Source: an uncultured Rhodospirillaceae bacterium (lineage in GTDB: Bacteria > Pseudomonadota > Alphaproteobacteria > Reyranellales > Reyranellaceae). From it: a stretch of DNA of 64,000 nucleotides. The notes below the pieces were generated by a model. It saw nothing but the letters and a program-made list of their open reading frames with translations, ran no database searches and was not told the DNA's origin. Below, one piece after another: positions 48,170-56,975 of the stretch. The stretch is from the NCBI GenBank assembly GCA_945952105.1, contig CAMFGZ010000010.1, positions 1-64,000 of the forward strand. Direction: 5' to 3'. The translations under genes and the position numbers were made by a program. The stretch's first letter is position 1, and each line of letters begins with the position of its first letter.

Positions 48170-49585
48170 TCAAGCCGTCGGATAGGGGGCAAAGCGGCTG
48201 CGGTTTTCGTCGATCGTCAGGGAACGGCCGATCGGCGGAAAGGCACGTTGCGGGCAGGACGGGCGCTCGCAGACACGGCAGCCGGCGCCGATCGGCGTGG
48301 CACTGGCGGCGTCGGTGAGGTCGAGGCCCTTGGAATAAATCAGGCGCGAAGCGTGGCGCAGGTCGCAGCCCAGGCCGATGGAGAAACTCTTGTCCGGCGC
48401 GCCATATTCGCCATGGCCGCGCTGGACGGTGCGCGCGATCCACAGATAGGTGCGGCCGTCGGGCATCTGCGCGAGCTGCGTCAGGATGCGGCCGGGATGG
48501 GCGAAGGCCTCGTGCACGTTCCATAGCGGGCAGGAGCCGCCGACGCGCGAGAAATGGAAGTCGGTCGCCGACTGGCGTTTGGAGATGTTGCCGGCCCGGT
48601 CGACGCGCACGAAGAAGAACGGGACACCGCGCGCCGAGGGACGCTGCAGGGTGCTGAGCCGGTGGCAGATCGTTTCGTAGCCGACACCGAACCAGCGGCC
48701 GAGCCGTTCGATGTCGTAACGCACCGTCTCGGCGGCGTGCAGGAAGGCGCCATAGGGCAGGAGCAGCGCACCGGCAAAATAGTTCGCGAGGCCGATGCGG
48801 GCCAGCGCACGCGCCTCGCTGCCGTCGAATGCGGCCTCGTCGACCAGGTGGCGCAGCAGTTCGTCGACTTCGAGGAAGGCGAGCTGCGTCGCCATCTGGA
48901 AGGCATGCTGGCCCGGCCGCAGGTGCGGCGAGAGATGCAGCACGCGCGTCGCCTTGTCGTAGCGGCGCTGCACGCCCGACGGCTCGTCGCCGGCATCGCG
49001 GGCCACGCGCACGCCGTAGCGGCGTGACATGTAGTCGATCAGCCCGGCGTTGAGATTGCCGACGGAGAGCCCGGCGGCCTCGTAGAGACGTTCCGCGGCT
49101 TCATCCAGTTCGGCGACATGATTGTGCCGCGCATAGAAGAAGTCGCGCACCTGCTCGAAGGGCATCGGCGTCGGCGAGGAGCCGGGCCGCTCGTCGCCGA
49201 GCCGTGCGGCCATCGCGTCGGCGCGATCGGCCTCGCTGCGATAGCGGCGGTGCAGGTTGACGAGCGCGCGGCCCACCGCGGGCATGCCGGCCGCCAGCTC
49301 GCGGATCTCCGCCAGCGGCACGGCCTCGCCCGGCTGCGCCTCCGACAACGCGTCGCGCAGATCGGAGATCAGGCGCGCCTCGTCATTGTCCGAGAAGAGC
49401 TGCACGTCGATGCCGAACACGGCGTTGATCTTCAGCAGTACCGGCACGGTGAGCGGCCGCTGATTCTTCTCGAGCTGGCTGAGATAGCTGTTCGACAGGC
49501 CGAGCGCGTCGGCGAGAGCAGCCTGCGTCATGTGCCGCTCCTCGCGCAACGCGCGCAGCCGAACCCCCATGAACGTCTTGCGCAT
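48170..49585 (-). CDS. XRE-family short-chain acyl regulator (ScfR/PccR/RamB-like)
   Basis: The protein has 471 residues. It has an N-terminal helix-turn-helix (MTQAALADALGLSNSYLSQLEKNQRPL), an IrrE/ImmA-like central domain that lacks the HExxH metal site (here IGLANYFAGALLLPYGAFLHAAE), and a C-terminal domain with VDRAGNISKRQSA, FSRVGGSCPLWNV and a Cys cluster CRVCERPSCPQR. This is the architecture of short-chain-acyl-CoA regulators such as PccR and RamB, which control propionate or acetate genes. It diverges from the thioesterase-prpDCB genes across TTTGCAAA boxes. Confidence 0.9.
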   Translation of the reverse strand: MRKTFMGVRLRALREERHMTQAALADALGLSNSYLSQLEKNQRPLTVPVLLKINAVFGIDVQLFSDNDEARLISDLRDALSEAQPGEAVPLAEIRELAAGMPAVGRALVNLHRRYRSEADRADAMAARLGDERPGSSPTPMPFEQVRDFFYARHNHVAELDEAAERLYEAAGLSVGNLNAGLIDYMSRRYGVRVARDAGDEPSGVQRRYDKATRVLHLSPHLRPGQHAFQMATQLAFLEVDELLRHLVDEAAFDGSEARALARIGLANYFAGALLLPYGAFLHAAETVRYDIERLGRWFGVGYETICHRLSTLQRPSARGVPFFFVRVDRAGNISKRQSATDFHFSRVGGSCPLWNVHEAFAHPGRILTQLAQMPDGRTYLWIARTVQRGHGEYGAPDKSFSIGLGCDLRHASRLIYSKGLDLTDAASATPIGAGCRVCERPSCPQRAFPPIGRSLTIDENRSRFAPYPTA

Positions 49586-49601
49586 CGTGCCTGTCCTCTG
49601 T

Positions 49602-49618
49602 TTTGCAAAGTTTGCAAA
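49602..49618. promoter_or_regulatory. Two adjacent TTTGCAAA boxes (regulator site)
   Basis: TTTGCAAA at 49602-49609 and 49611-49618, one base apart, lie 17-33 bp upstream of the regulator's start and in the divergent promoter region. TTTGCAAA-type half-sites are the known targets of RamB and PccR. Further CGCAAA copies (49635-49650 region: CCGCAAAACATCGCAAATT) may extend the site. Confidence 0.7.
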
Positions 49619-49634
49619 TCAGCTCAAAGACGTC

Positions 49635-49689
49635 CGCAAAACATCGCAAATTCAGCAATATCCGCGTCGCGTCGCCTTGCAGATATTGC
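49635..49689. promoter_or_regulatory. Inverted repeat GCAATATC...GATATTGC
   Basis: GCAATATC (49635-49642) and its perfect reverse complement GATATTGC (49682-49689) are 39 nt apart, about 40 bp ahead of the thioesterase start. Possible operator, or stem of the leader RNA. Confidence 0.4.
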
Positions 49690-49726
49690 GGACATAACCC
49701 GTGATTGCAAGCCCGGAGCACCGCCC

Positions 49727-50155
49727 ATGGAGGGCGCCATTTCGAACCAGCCGCCGCCCGAAGAGACCCGCTTCCTGGAGATGGTCTTCCCCGAGCAGTC
49801 CAACCACTACGGCACGCTGTTCGGCGGCACCGCGCTTTCGCTGATGGGCAAGGCCGCCTTCGTCGCCGCCAGCCGCCGCGCGCGCCGCGCTGTCGTCATG
49901 GCCTCGTCGGAGAAGGTCGACTTCCACATGCCGGTGCAGGTCGGCCAGATCGTCGAACTCCATGCCCAGGTCGTCCGCATGGGCCGCACCTCGATGACCG
50001 TCGTCGTCGAGATGGTCGCGGAAACGCTTCTCAGTGGCCAGCGCTCTCTCGCCATGCGCGGCAGCTTCGAGATGGTGGCTGTCGATGCCACCGGACGGCC
50101 CGCACATCTCGCGGCCGGCGACACCATCCCTTCGACAGAGGAGCCCGTTTCGTGA
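49727..50155 (+). CDS. Acyl-CoA thioesterase (hotdog, YciA/BFIT-like)
   Basis: The protein has 142 residues. It has the hotdog fold motif with the conserved [15 protein letters not shown] (Asn/Asp and Gly-Gly of the active site) and [22 protein letters not shown]. Members hydrolyse short- and medium-chain acyl-CoAs. The 4-nt overlap with prpD (GTGA) suggests co-translation with the methylcitrate cycle, where it could release CoA from propionyl- or methylcitryl-type substrates. That is inference. A GGAG precedes the ATG. Confidence 0.85.
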   Translation: MEGAISNQPPPEETRFLEMVFPEQSNHYGTLFGGTALSLMGKAAFVAASRRARRAVVMASSEKVDFHMPVQVGQIVELHAQVVRMGRTSMTVVVEMVAETLLSGQRSLAMRGSFEMVAVDATGRPAHLAAGDTIPSTEEPVS

Positions 50156-51669
50156 AGCTCCACAGCGTCCGTACCTACAAGTCCGCCGAACCGCTGCCGC
50201 GCGAGCAGCAGCTCGCCTGGAAGATCGCCGAGGTCGCAACCGATCCGGTGCCGGTGACGGACGACGTGGTCGAGATGATCGGCAGCCGCATCATCGACAA
50301 TGCCGCGGTCGCCGCGGCCTCGCTCAACCGCCCGCCGATCGTCAGCGCGCGGGCGCAGGCACGGGCGCATCCCGGCAAGCCCGGTGCGGCGCTCTTCGGC
50401 GTGTCGAGCTTTCCGTCGCGCCGCGTCTCGCCGGAATGGGCGGCCTGGGCCAACGGCGTGGCCGTGCGCGAGCTGGATTATCACGACACGTTCCTGGCGG
50501 CCGACTACTCGCATCCCGGCGACAACATCCCGCCTGTGCTGGCGGTGGCGCAGCATTGCGGCCTGAACGGCGCGGCGCTGGTTCGCGGCCTCGCCGCTGG
50601 ATACGAGATCCAGGTCGATCTGGTGAAGGGCATCTGCCTGCACGAGCACAAGATCGACCATATCGCCCATCTCGGCCCCTCCGCCGCCGCCGGCATCGGC
50701 GCGGCCCTCGGCCTGCCCGTGGAGATCGTCTACCAGGCGGTGCAGCAGGCGCTGCATGTGACGACGACGACGCGCCAGTCGCGCAAGGGCGAGATTTCGA
50801 GCTGGAAGGCCTATGCGCCGGCTTTTGCCGGCAAGATGGCCGTCGAGGCCGTCGATCGCGCGATGCGTGGCGAGGGCGCGCCGTCGCCGGCCTACGAAGG
50901 CGAGGATGGCTTCATCGCCTGGCTGCTGGGTGGCTCGAAGGCCGAATACGCCGTGCCGCTGCCGGAGAAAGGCGAGGCCAAGCGCGCGATCCTCGATACC
51001 TACACCAAGGAACATTCGGCCGAGTACCAGAGCCAGGCGTTGATCGACCTGGCGCGCCGCATGGGGCCGAAGATCGGCGACCTGTCGAAGATCAAGAGCA
51101 TCGTGATCCGCACCAGCCATCACACGCACTACGTGATCGGCACCGGCGCCAACGATCCGCAGAAGATGGACCCGACGGCGAGCCGCGAAACGCTCGACCA
51201 TTCGATCATGTACATCTTCGCCGTCGCCCTGCAGGACGGCGGCTGGCACCACGAGCGCTCCTACGCCCCCGAGCGCGCGGCACGGCCGGACACGGTGGCG
51301 CTGTGGCACAAGATCAGCACCGTCGAGGGTCCGGAATGGACCGAGCGCTATCACTCGACCGATCCGGCGCGGAAGGCGTTCGGCGGCCATGTGCTGGTGA
51401 TGCTCGACGACGGCCGCGTCATCGCCGACGACATTGCCGTCGCCGACGCCCATCCGCTGGGCGCCCATCCGTGGCGCCGGCCCGACTATGTCGCGAAGTT
51501 CCGCACCCTCGCCGAGGGCATCGTCGCCGAGGCCGAGCAGAACCGCTTCCTGCAGACGGTCGAGCGCCTGCCGGAGCTGAAGTCCGACGAACTCTGCCAG
51601 CTCAACTTCGTCGTCAGCCCCGATCATCTCGCCGTTCCGACCGCCCGCGGTCTCTTCGACGCCAGCTAA
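50152..51669 (+). CDS. prpD: 2-methylcitrate dehydratase, MmgE/PrpD family
   Basis: The protein has 505 residues. PrpD dehydrates 2-methylcitrate to 2-methyl-cis-aconitate in propionate catabolism. The family pattern is seen: [65 protein letters not shown] and the C-terminal HTHYVIGTG. Start is GTG at 50152, overlapping the thioesterase stop, with AGAGGAG upstream. prpC follows after 14 nt with a strong RBS. Confidence 0.92.
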   Translation: MKLHSVRTYKSAEPLPREQQLAWKIAEVATDPVPVTDDVVEMIGSRIIDNAAVAAASLNRPPIVSARAQARAHPGKPGAALFGVSSFPSRRVSPEWAAWANGVAVRELDYHDTFLAADYSHPGDNIPPVLAVAQHCGLNGAALVRGLAAGYEIQVDLVKGICLHEHKIDHIAHLGPSAAAGIGAALGLPVEIVYQAVQQALHVTTTTRQSRKGEISSWKAYAPAFAGKMAVEAVDRAMRGEGAPSPAYEGEDGFIAWLLGGSKAEYAVPLPEKGEAKRAILDTYTKEHSAEYQSQALIDLARRMGPKIGDLSKIKSIVIRTSHHTHYVIGTGANDPQKMDPTASRETLDHSIMYIFAVALQDGGWHHERSYAPERAARPDTVALWHKISTVEGPEWTERYHSTDPARKAFGGHVLVMLDDGRVIADDIAVADAHPLGAHPWRRPDYVAKFRTLAEGIVAEAEQNRFLQTVERLPELKSDELCQLNFVVSPDHLAVPTARGLFDAS

Positions 51670-51683
51670 TAAAGGAGGCCTTC

Positions 51684-52862
51684 ATGTCCGATCCGACTCC
51701 GGCCAAGCCGGCGCCCAAGAAGTCCGTTGCCCTGTCCGGCGTCGAAGCCGGTTCGACGGCACTCTGCACCGTCGGGCGCAGCGGCAACGACCTGCATTAT
51801 CGCGGCTACGACATCCTCGACATCGCCGAGCGCTGCACCTTCGAGGAGATCGCGCATCTGCTGGTGCATGGCACCCTGCCGACCGAGGTCCAGCTTGCGG
51901 CCTACAAGGCGAAGTTGCGCTCGCTGCGCGGCCTGCCGGCGGCGGTGAAGCGCACGCTCGAAGCCATTCCGGCGGCGGCGCATCCGATGGACGTGATGCG
52001 CTCGGGCGTGTCCGCGCTGGGTTGCGTGTTGCCCGAGGCGGCCGACCACAATCATCCCGGCGCGCGCGACATTGCCGACCGTCTGATGGCCTCGCTGGGC
52101 TCGATGCTGCTCTACTGGCATCACTACGCGCACAACGGCCGCGCCGTCGATGTCGAGACCGACGACGACAGCATCGGTGCGCACTTCCTGCATCTGCTGC
52201 ACGGCCAGGCGCCGGGCGCGAGCCATGTCCGCGCCATGGACACGTCGCTGATCCTCTACGCCGAGCACGAGTTCAACGCCTCGACCTTCACGGCGCGCTC
52301 GATTGCCGGCACCGGCGCCGACGTCTATTCGGCGGTGACGGGTGCGATCGGCGCGCTGCGCGGCCCCAAGCATGGCGGCGCCAACGAGGTCGCCTTCGAG
52401 ATCCAGCAGCGCTACGAGGACCCCGATGCGGCTGAGGCCGATATCCGCAAGCGCGTCGCGGCGAAGGAAGTCGTCATCGGCTTCGGCCATCCGGTCTACA
52501 CGATCGCCGATCCGCGCAACGAGGTGATCAAGCGGGTCGCCCGCCAGCTCGGCGACGAGGCCGGCACAAGCCGCATGTTCGACATCGCCGACCGCATCGA
52601 GGCGGTGATGGCCGAGACCAAGAAGATGTTCGCCAACCTCGACTGGTTCAGTGCCGTCTCCTACCACCTGATGGGCGTGCCCACGGCGATGTTCACGCCG
52701 CTGTTCGTGATCGCGCGGACCTCCGGCTGGTGCGCGCACATCATCGAGCAGCGCATCGACAACAAGATCATCCGTCCGGCGGCGCACTATACCGGGCCGG
52801 AGAATCGCGCCTTCGTGCCGCTGGTCCAGCGCGGCAAGGTCGCCCCGGCCCGCGCGGCCTGA
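51684..52862 (+). CDS. prpC: 2-methylcitrate synthase
   Basis: The protein has 392 residues. It condenses propionyl-CoA with oxaloacetate to 2-methylcitrate. The citrate-synthase fold motifs are visible: [45 protein letters not shown] (His/Asp of the catalytic triad region), GFGHPVY and WCAHIIEQR. The short length and [11 protein letters not shown] fit methylcitrate synthase rather than the longer citrate synthase. AAAGGAGG precedes the ATG by 5 nt. Confidence 0.94.
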   Translation: MSDPTPAKPAPKKSVALSGVEAGSTALCTVGRSGNDLHYRGYDILDIAERCTFEEIAHLLVHGTLPTEVQLAAYKAKLRSLRGLPAAVKRTLEAIPAAAHPMDVMRSGVSALGCVLPEAADHNHPGARDIADRLMASLGSMLLYWHHYAHNGRAVDVETDDDSIGAHFLHLLHGQAPGASHVRAMDTSLILYAEHEFNASTFTARSIAGTGADVYSAVTGAIGALRGPKHGGANEVAFEIQQRYEDPDAAEADIRKRVAAKEVVIGFGHPVYTIADPRNEVIKRVARQLGDEAGTSRMFDIADRIEAVMAETKKMFANLDWFSAVSYHLMGVPTAMFTPLFVIARTSGWCAHIIEQRIDNKIIRPAAHYTGPENRAFVPLVQRGKVAPARAA

Positions 52863-52867
52863 TCGCG

Positions 52868-53806
52868 ATGCCGTATCTCGTCGCACAGGACCTGCCGTCC
52901 GAACCCGCCGGCAAACGCTTCAGGACGCTGCTGGAACGGCCGGGCATCCTGCAGATGCCGGGCGCCCACAACGGCATGGCGGCGCTGCAGGCCCGGTCCA
53001 CCGGCTTCGATGCACTTTACCTTTCGGGCGCAGCGATGACCGCGTCGATGGGGTTGCCGGATCTCGGCATCATCACCGTGGAAGAAGCCTGCTTCTTCAT
53101 CCGTCAGATCGCGCGGGCCAGCAGCCTGCCGCTGCTGGTCGACGGTGACACCGGCTACGGCGAGGCGCTGAACGTCATGCACATGGTGCGGGCGTTCGAG
53201 GATGCCGGTGCGGCGGCGGTTCACATCGAGGACCAACTGCTGCCCAAGAAGTGCGGGCACCTGAACGACAAGAAGCTGGCCAGCGCGCATGACATGGCGG
53301 CCAAGGTCGCCGCGGCCGCCAGGGCGCGGCGGCATCTCTACGTGATCGCGCGCACCGACGCCTATGCCAGCGAGGGCATGGAGGGCGCCGTCGCGCGCGC
53401 GAAGCTTTATATCGAGGCCGGTGCCGACGCGATCTTCCCCGAGGCGCTGACCACCGCCGACATGTTCTGTGCCTTTGCGGCGGCGCTGCCCGGCGTGAAG
53501 CTGCTGGCCAACATGACCGAGTTCGGCCGCACGCCGTTCTTCACCGCCGCCGAGTTCGAGGCGATGGGCTACGGCATGGTGATCTGGCCGGTCTCTTCGT
53601 TGCGAGTCGCCAACAAGGCGCAGGAGCGGCTCTACGCCACGATCCGCCGCGACGGCGGCACGCAGGCGATGGTGTCCGACATGCAGACCCGCGCCGAGCT
53701 TTATGCCGCGATCGATCTCGCGGGTTACGAGGCGCTCGACGCCTCGATCGTCCAGACCGTCTTGCCCGCCACGCACGGCCGCAACGCGCTCGACGCGAGC
53801 TGCTGA
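52868..53806 (+). CDS. prpB: 2-methylisocitrate lyase
   Basis: The protein has 312 residues. It cleaves 2-methylisocitrate to pyruvate and succinate. The PEP mutase/ICL family hallmarks are present: DGDTGYGEALNVMHMVR, the catalytic loop LLPKKCGHLNDK, and ARTDAYASEG. It follows prpC after 5 nt. metE follows 42 nt downstream with AAGGAG, so the operon may continue into methionine synthesis. Confidence 0.95.
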   Translation: MPYLVAQDLPSEPAGKRFRTLLERPGILQMPGAHNGMAALQARSTGFDALYLSGAAMTASMGLPDLGIITVEEACFFIRQIARASSLPLLVDGDTGYGEALNVMHMVRAFEDAGAAAVHIEDQLLPKKCGHLNDKKLASAHDMAAKVAAAARARRHLYVIARTDAYASEGMEGAVARAKLYIEAGADAIFPEALTTADMFCAFAAALPGVKLLANMTEFGRTPFFTAAEFEAMGYGMVIWPVSSLRVANKAQERLYATIRRDGGTQAMVSDMQTRAELYAAIDLAGYEALDASIVQTVLPATHGRNALDASC

Positions 53807-53848
53807 ACTGCACGGCCTTTCCTCCCGCCGAATCAACAAGGAGCCTCC

Positions 53849-56185
53849 ATGTCCATCCTCGTCAGCACGCTTGGTTTTCCCCGCATCGGCGCCCGCCGCG
53901 AACTGAAGAAGGCGCTGGAGAGCTACTGGTCGGGCAAGACGACGGCGGCCGCGCTCCTCGAAAGTGCGGCGGCCCTGCGCGCGACGGCCTGGCAGCACCA
54001 GAAGGCGGCCGGCGTGTCGCACATCCCGAGCAACGACTTCTCGCTTTACGACCAGGTGCTCGACACCAGCGTCATAGTCGGCGCGATTCCTGCGATCTAC
54101 GGCTGGAAGGGCGGTACCGTGCCGCTCGACACCTACTTCGCGATGGCGCGCGGTAGCCACGGCAAGGGCGACGATGCCTGCGCCGGTCATGGTCACGATC
54201 ACGGGAAGCCGGCGCACGGCTTGCCCGCGCTGGAGATGACCAAGTGGTTCGACACCAACTATCACTACATGGTGCCCGAGTTCGGCCGCGGCCAGACCTT
54301 CAGCCTGGGTTCGACCAAGCCGGTCGATGAATTCCTGCAAGCGAAGGCGCTCGGCATCCATACGCGGCCGGTGCTGGTTGGGCCCGTTACCTATCTCCTG
54401 CTGGGCAAGAGCAAGGACCCGTCGTTCCATCCGCTGTCGCTGCTCAAGACCCTGCTGCCGGTCTATGTCGAGGTGTTGCGCAAGCTGCAGGAAGCGGGCG
54501 CGGATTGGGTGCAGATCGACGAACCGGCGCTCGTCCTCGACGTCGACGATGCGACCCGTTCGGCGGTCGAGGAAGCCTGCAAGACCTTCGCCTCGGCGGT
54601 GCCCGGGCTGAAGCTGATGCTCGCCACGTATTTCGGTGCGCTCGGCGACAATCTGGCGAGCACGCTGAAGCTCCCGGTCGCCGGCCTGCATGTCGATCTG
54701 GTGCGTGCGCCCGGGCAGCTCGCCGCGGTCCTGGCAGGTGCGCCGAAGGATCTCGTGCTGTCGCTCGGCATCATCGACGGCCGCAACGTCTGGCGCGCCG
54801 ATCTCGAAGCGCTGCTGACCAAGGTCGAGCCCGTCGTCCGCCAGCGTGGCGCCGACAAGGTGATCCTGGCGCCGTCCTGCTCGTTGCTGCATGTGCCGGT
54901 CGACCTGTCACAGGAGGAGGGCATGGATGCCGACCTCCGGAGCTGGCTGGCCTTCGCCGTGCAGAAGGTGGAGGAGCTCGCGGTGCTCGGCCGCGCGCTG
55001 AACGAGGGCCGCACCGTCGTGGAGGACGCGCTTTCGGTCTCGCACCGCGCCGCGACCGCACGCTCGGTCTCGTCCAAGATCCACGACGCGGCCGTGCAGT
55101 CGCGGCTGGCGGCGGTGACGCCCGCGATGGCGCGCCGGCACGGCGGCTTCGATGCGCGCCGCGAGGTGCAGCGCCGGCAACTCGGCCTGCCGGCCTTCCC
55201 CACGACGACCATCGGCTCCTTCCCGCAGACCGAGGGCGTGCGCAAGGCGCGGGCGGCCCATGCCAAGGGCGCGATGAGCGATGCCGACTACCAGGCATTC
55301 CTGCGCCGCGAGACCGAGACGGCGGTGCGCTGGCAGGAGGAGATCGACATCGACGTGCTGGTCCATGGCGAGTTCGAGCGCAACGACATGGTGCAGTATT
55401 TCGGCGAGCAGCTTGCCGGCTACGCCTTCACCAAGCACGGCTGGGTGCAGAGCTACGGCTCGCGCTACGTGCGGCCGCCCATCATCTTCGGCGACGTCTC
55501 GCGTCCGGAGCCGATGACAGTCGAATGGTCGAGCTACGCCCAGTCGCTCACCAGGCGGCCGATGAAAGGCATGCTGACCGGACCGGTGACGATGCTGCAA
55601 TGGTCCTTCGTGCGCGACGACATTCCGCGCTCGGAAACCTGTCGCCAGATCGCGCTCGCCTTGCGTGACGAAGTGATCGACCTCGAGGCGGCCGGCATCC
55701 GCGTCATCCAGATCGACGAGCCGGCCATTCGCGAGGGCCTGCCGCTGCGCAAGGCCGACTGGAAGGCCTATCTCGACTGGGCGGTCGAGTGCTTCCGCCT
55801 CTCGGCTTCGGGCGTGGGCGACCGGACGCAGATCCATACGCACATGTGCTACTCGGAGTTCAACGACATCATCGACTCGATCGGCGCCATGGATGCCGAC
55901 GTGATCTCGATCGAGACGGCACGCTCGAAGATGGAGCTGCTCGAGGCCTTCACCAGCTACCGCTATCCCAACGAGATCGGGCCGGGCGTCTACGACATCC
56001 ACGCACCCCGCCTGCCGCCGGTCGAGGAGATGGCCGACCTTCTCGTGAAGGCCAGGGAGCGGCTTTCGCCCGACCAGATCTGGGTCAACCCGGATTGCGG
56101 TCTCAAGACCCGCCGCTGGGAAGAGGTGAAGCCCGCCCTGGTCAACATGGTCGAGGCCGCCAAGAAGCTGCGCGCATCGGCCTGA
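53849..56185 (+). CDS. metE: Cobalamin-independent methionine synthase
   Basis: The protein has 778 residues. It methylates homocysteine with 5-methyl-THF-triglutamate without B12. The C-terminal zinc site is present: H665, C667 in THMCYSEF, Glu in SIETARSKMELL and C750 in NPDCGLKTR. The N-terminal domain has GFPRIGARRELKKALESYW. An extra His/Asp-rich stretch (GHGHDHGKPAHG, around residue 114) is inserted before MTKWFDTNYHYMVPEF. It has no riboswitch upstream, so unlike btuB it is not under B12 RNA control here. Confidence 0.95.
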   Translation: MSILVSTLGFPRIGARRELKKALESYWSGKTTAAALLESAAALRATAWQHQKAAGVSHIPSNDFSLYDQVLDTSVIVGAIPAIYGWKGGTVPLDTYFAMARGSHGKGDDACAGHGHDHGKPAHGLPALEMTKWFDTNYHYMVPEFGRGQTFSLGSTKPVDEFLQAKALGIHTRPVLVGPVTYLLLGKSKDPSFHPLSLLKTLLPVYVEVLRKLQEAGADWVQIDEPALVLDVDDATRSAVEEACKTFASAVPGLKLMLATYFGALGDNLASTLKLPVAGLHVDLVRAPGQLAAVLAGAPKDLVLSLGIIDGRNVWRADLEALLTKVEPVVRQRGADKVILAPSCSLLHVPVDLSQEEGMDADLRSWLAFAVQKVEELAVLGRALNEGRTVVEDALSVSHRAATARSVSSKIHDAAVQSRLAAVTPAMARRHGGFDARREVQRRQLGLPAFPTTTIGSFPQTEGVRKARAAHAKGAMSDADYQAFLRRETETAVRWQEEIDIDVLVHGEFERNDMVQYFGEQLAGYAFTKHGWVQSYGSRYVRPPIIFGDVSRPEPMTVEWSSYAQSLTRRPMKGMLTGPVTMLQWSFVRDDIPRSETCRQIALALRDEVIDLEAAGIRVIQIDEPAIREGLPLRKADWKAYLDWAVECFRLSASGVGDRTQIHTHMCYSEFNDIIDSIGAMDADVISIETARSKMELLEAFTSYRYPNEIGPGVYDIHAPRLPPVEEMADLLVKARERLSPDQIWVNPDCGLKTRRWEEVKPALVNMVEAAKKLRASA

Positions 56186-56204
56186 GCCGGATCGGAGACC
56201 ACCC

Positions 56205-56588
56205 ATGTCGCTTTCAGGCGACTGCATCTTCCTGCGGGGTGTCGAACTCGTCGCCTGTCACGGCGTGTTGCCCGACGAGAAGACACGTTCGCAGCGCTTC
56301 GTCGTCGACGCCGAGGTCTGGCTCGACGCCGAACGCTACGCCCGCAGCGACGACTATCAGCGTGCCGTCTGCTACGGCGCTATCCTCGATACGCTCGTCG
56401 AGGTGGCCGGCGGCCCGCACAAATGCCTGATCGAGACGCTGGCCCTGTCCATGATCGAGGCATTGCTGCGTCGCTTCTGGCCGATCGACGAGGTCAGGAT
56501 CACGGTGCACAAGCCGGAGGCGGCGCTTGGTGGAAAGTTCGCCGATGTCGGCGTATCGCTGTCGCGGCGGCGCGCGAGCCAGTCCTGA
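56205..56588 (+). CDS. folB: Dihydroneopterin aldolase
   Basis: The protein has 127 residues. It makes 6-hydroxymethyl-dihydropterin in folate synthesis. The pattern FLRGVELVACHGVLPDEKTRSQRFVVDAEVW and the later KCLIETLALSMIEALL and ITVHKPEAALGGKFADVGV fit FolB. It follows metE after 19 nt, linking folate supply to methionine synthesis. Confidence 0.9.
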   Translation: MSLSGDCIFLRGVELVACHGVLPDEKTRSQRFVVDAEVWLDAERYARSDDYQRAVCYGAILDTLVEVAGGPHKCLIETLALSMIEALLRRFWPIDEVRITVHKPEAALGGKFADVGVSLSRRRASQS

Positions 56589-56670
56589 CGGCCCGTCTTT
56601 CCAATTGCGCAGGCTGCGTGAAGGGGAGAAACCGACTCGGTATTCTACCTCAAGCGATTGCGGCGAAATC

Positions 56671-56699
56671 TTGACATTTTACATACGCTGAGAGATAGT
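56671..56699 (+). promoter_or_regulatory. Sigma-70-type promoter of the cobalamin riboswitch
   Basis: TTGACA (56671-56676) and GATAGT (56694-56699) are 17 nt apart. A start of transcription near 56706 would place the riboswitch at the very beginning of the mRNA. Confidence 0.65.
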
Positions 56700-56705
56700 C
56701 GGGTT

Positions 56706-56882
56706 ATTGCCGGTCCTCCCTAACAGGAGGCCAAGAGGGAACGCCGTGATGTCCGCAGAGGGCAAATCGGCGGCTGTACCCGCAGCTGTGAGCGGTTAGC
56801 GACTGTCCAACAAGCCACTGAACTCCGGTTCGGGAAGGCGGGCAGGCGCAGCGATCCGCGAGCCAGAAGACCTGCCGGCGAT
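56706..56882 (+). ncRNA. Cobalamin (B12) riboswitch upstream of btuB
   Basis: The sequence carries the conserved cobalamin-element blocks in order: AGGCCAAGAGGGAACGCCGTG, GCGGCTGTACCCGCAGCTGTGAGCGG (cited as parts GGCTGTACCCGC and GCTGTGAGCGG), the B12-box-like GCCACTG...CGGGAAGGC and the closing AGCCAGAAGACCTGCC. P1 pairing is possible between GCCGG near 56707 and CCGGC near 56876. Vitamin B12 binding normally shuts off the downstream uptake gene. btuB starts 93 nt downstream. Confidence 0.93.
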
Positions 56883-56975
56883 AGCGTCGCTCTTCCGATG
56901 GACGGGATGTTCCAACGGGACGGTCAACCGAGCGGTGACGCGCTGTTTGCGTGGCTGCTTTTGGGAGACCGTCCG

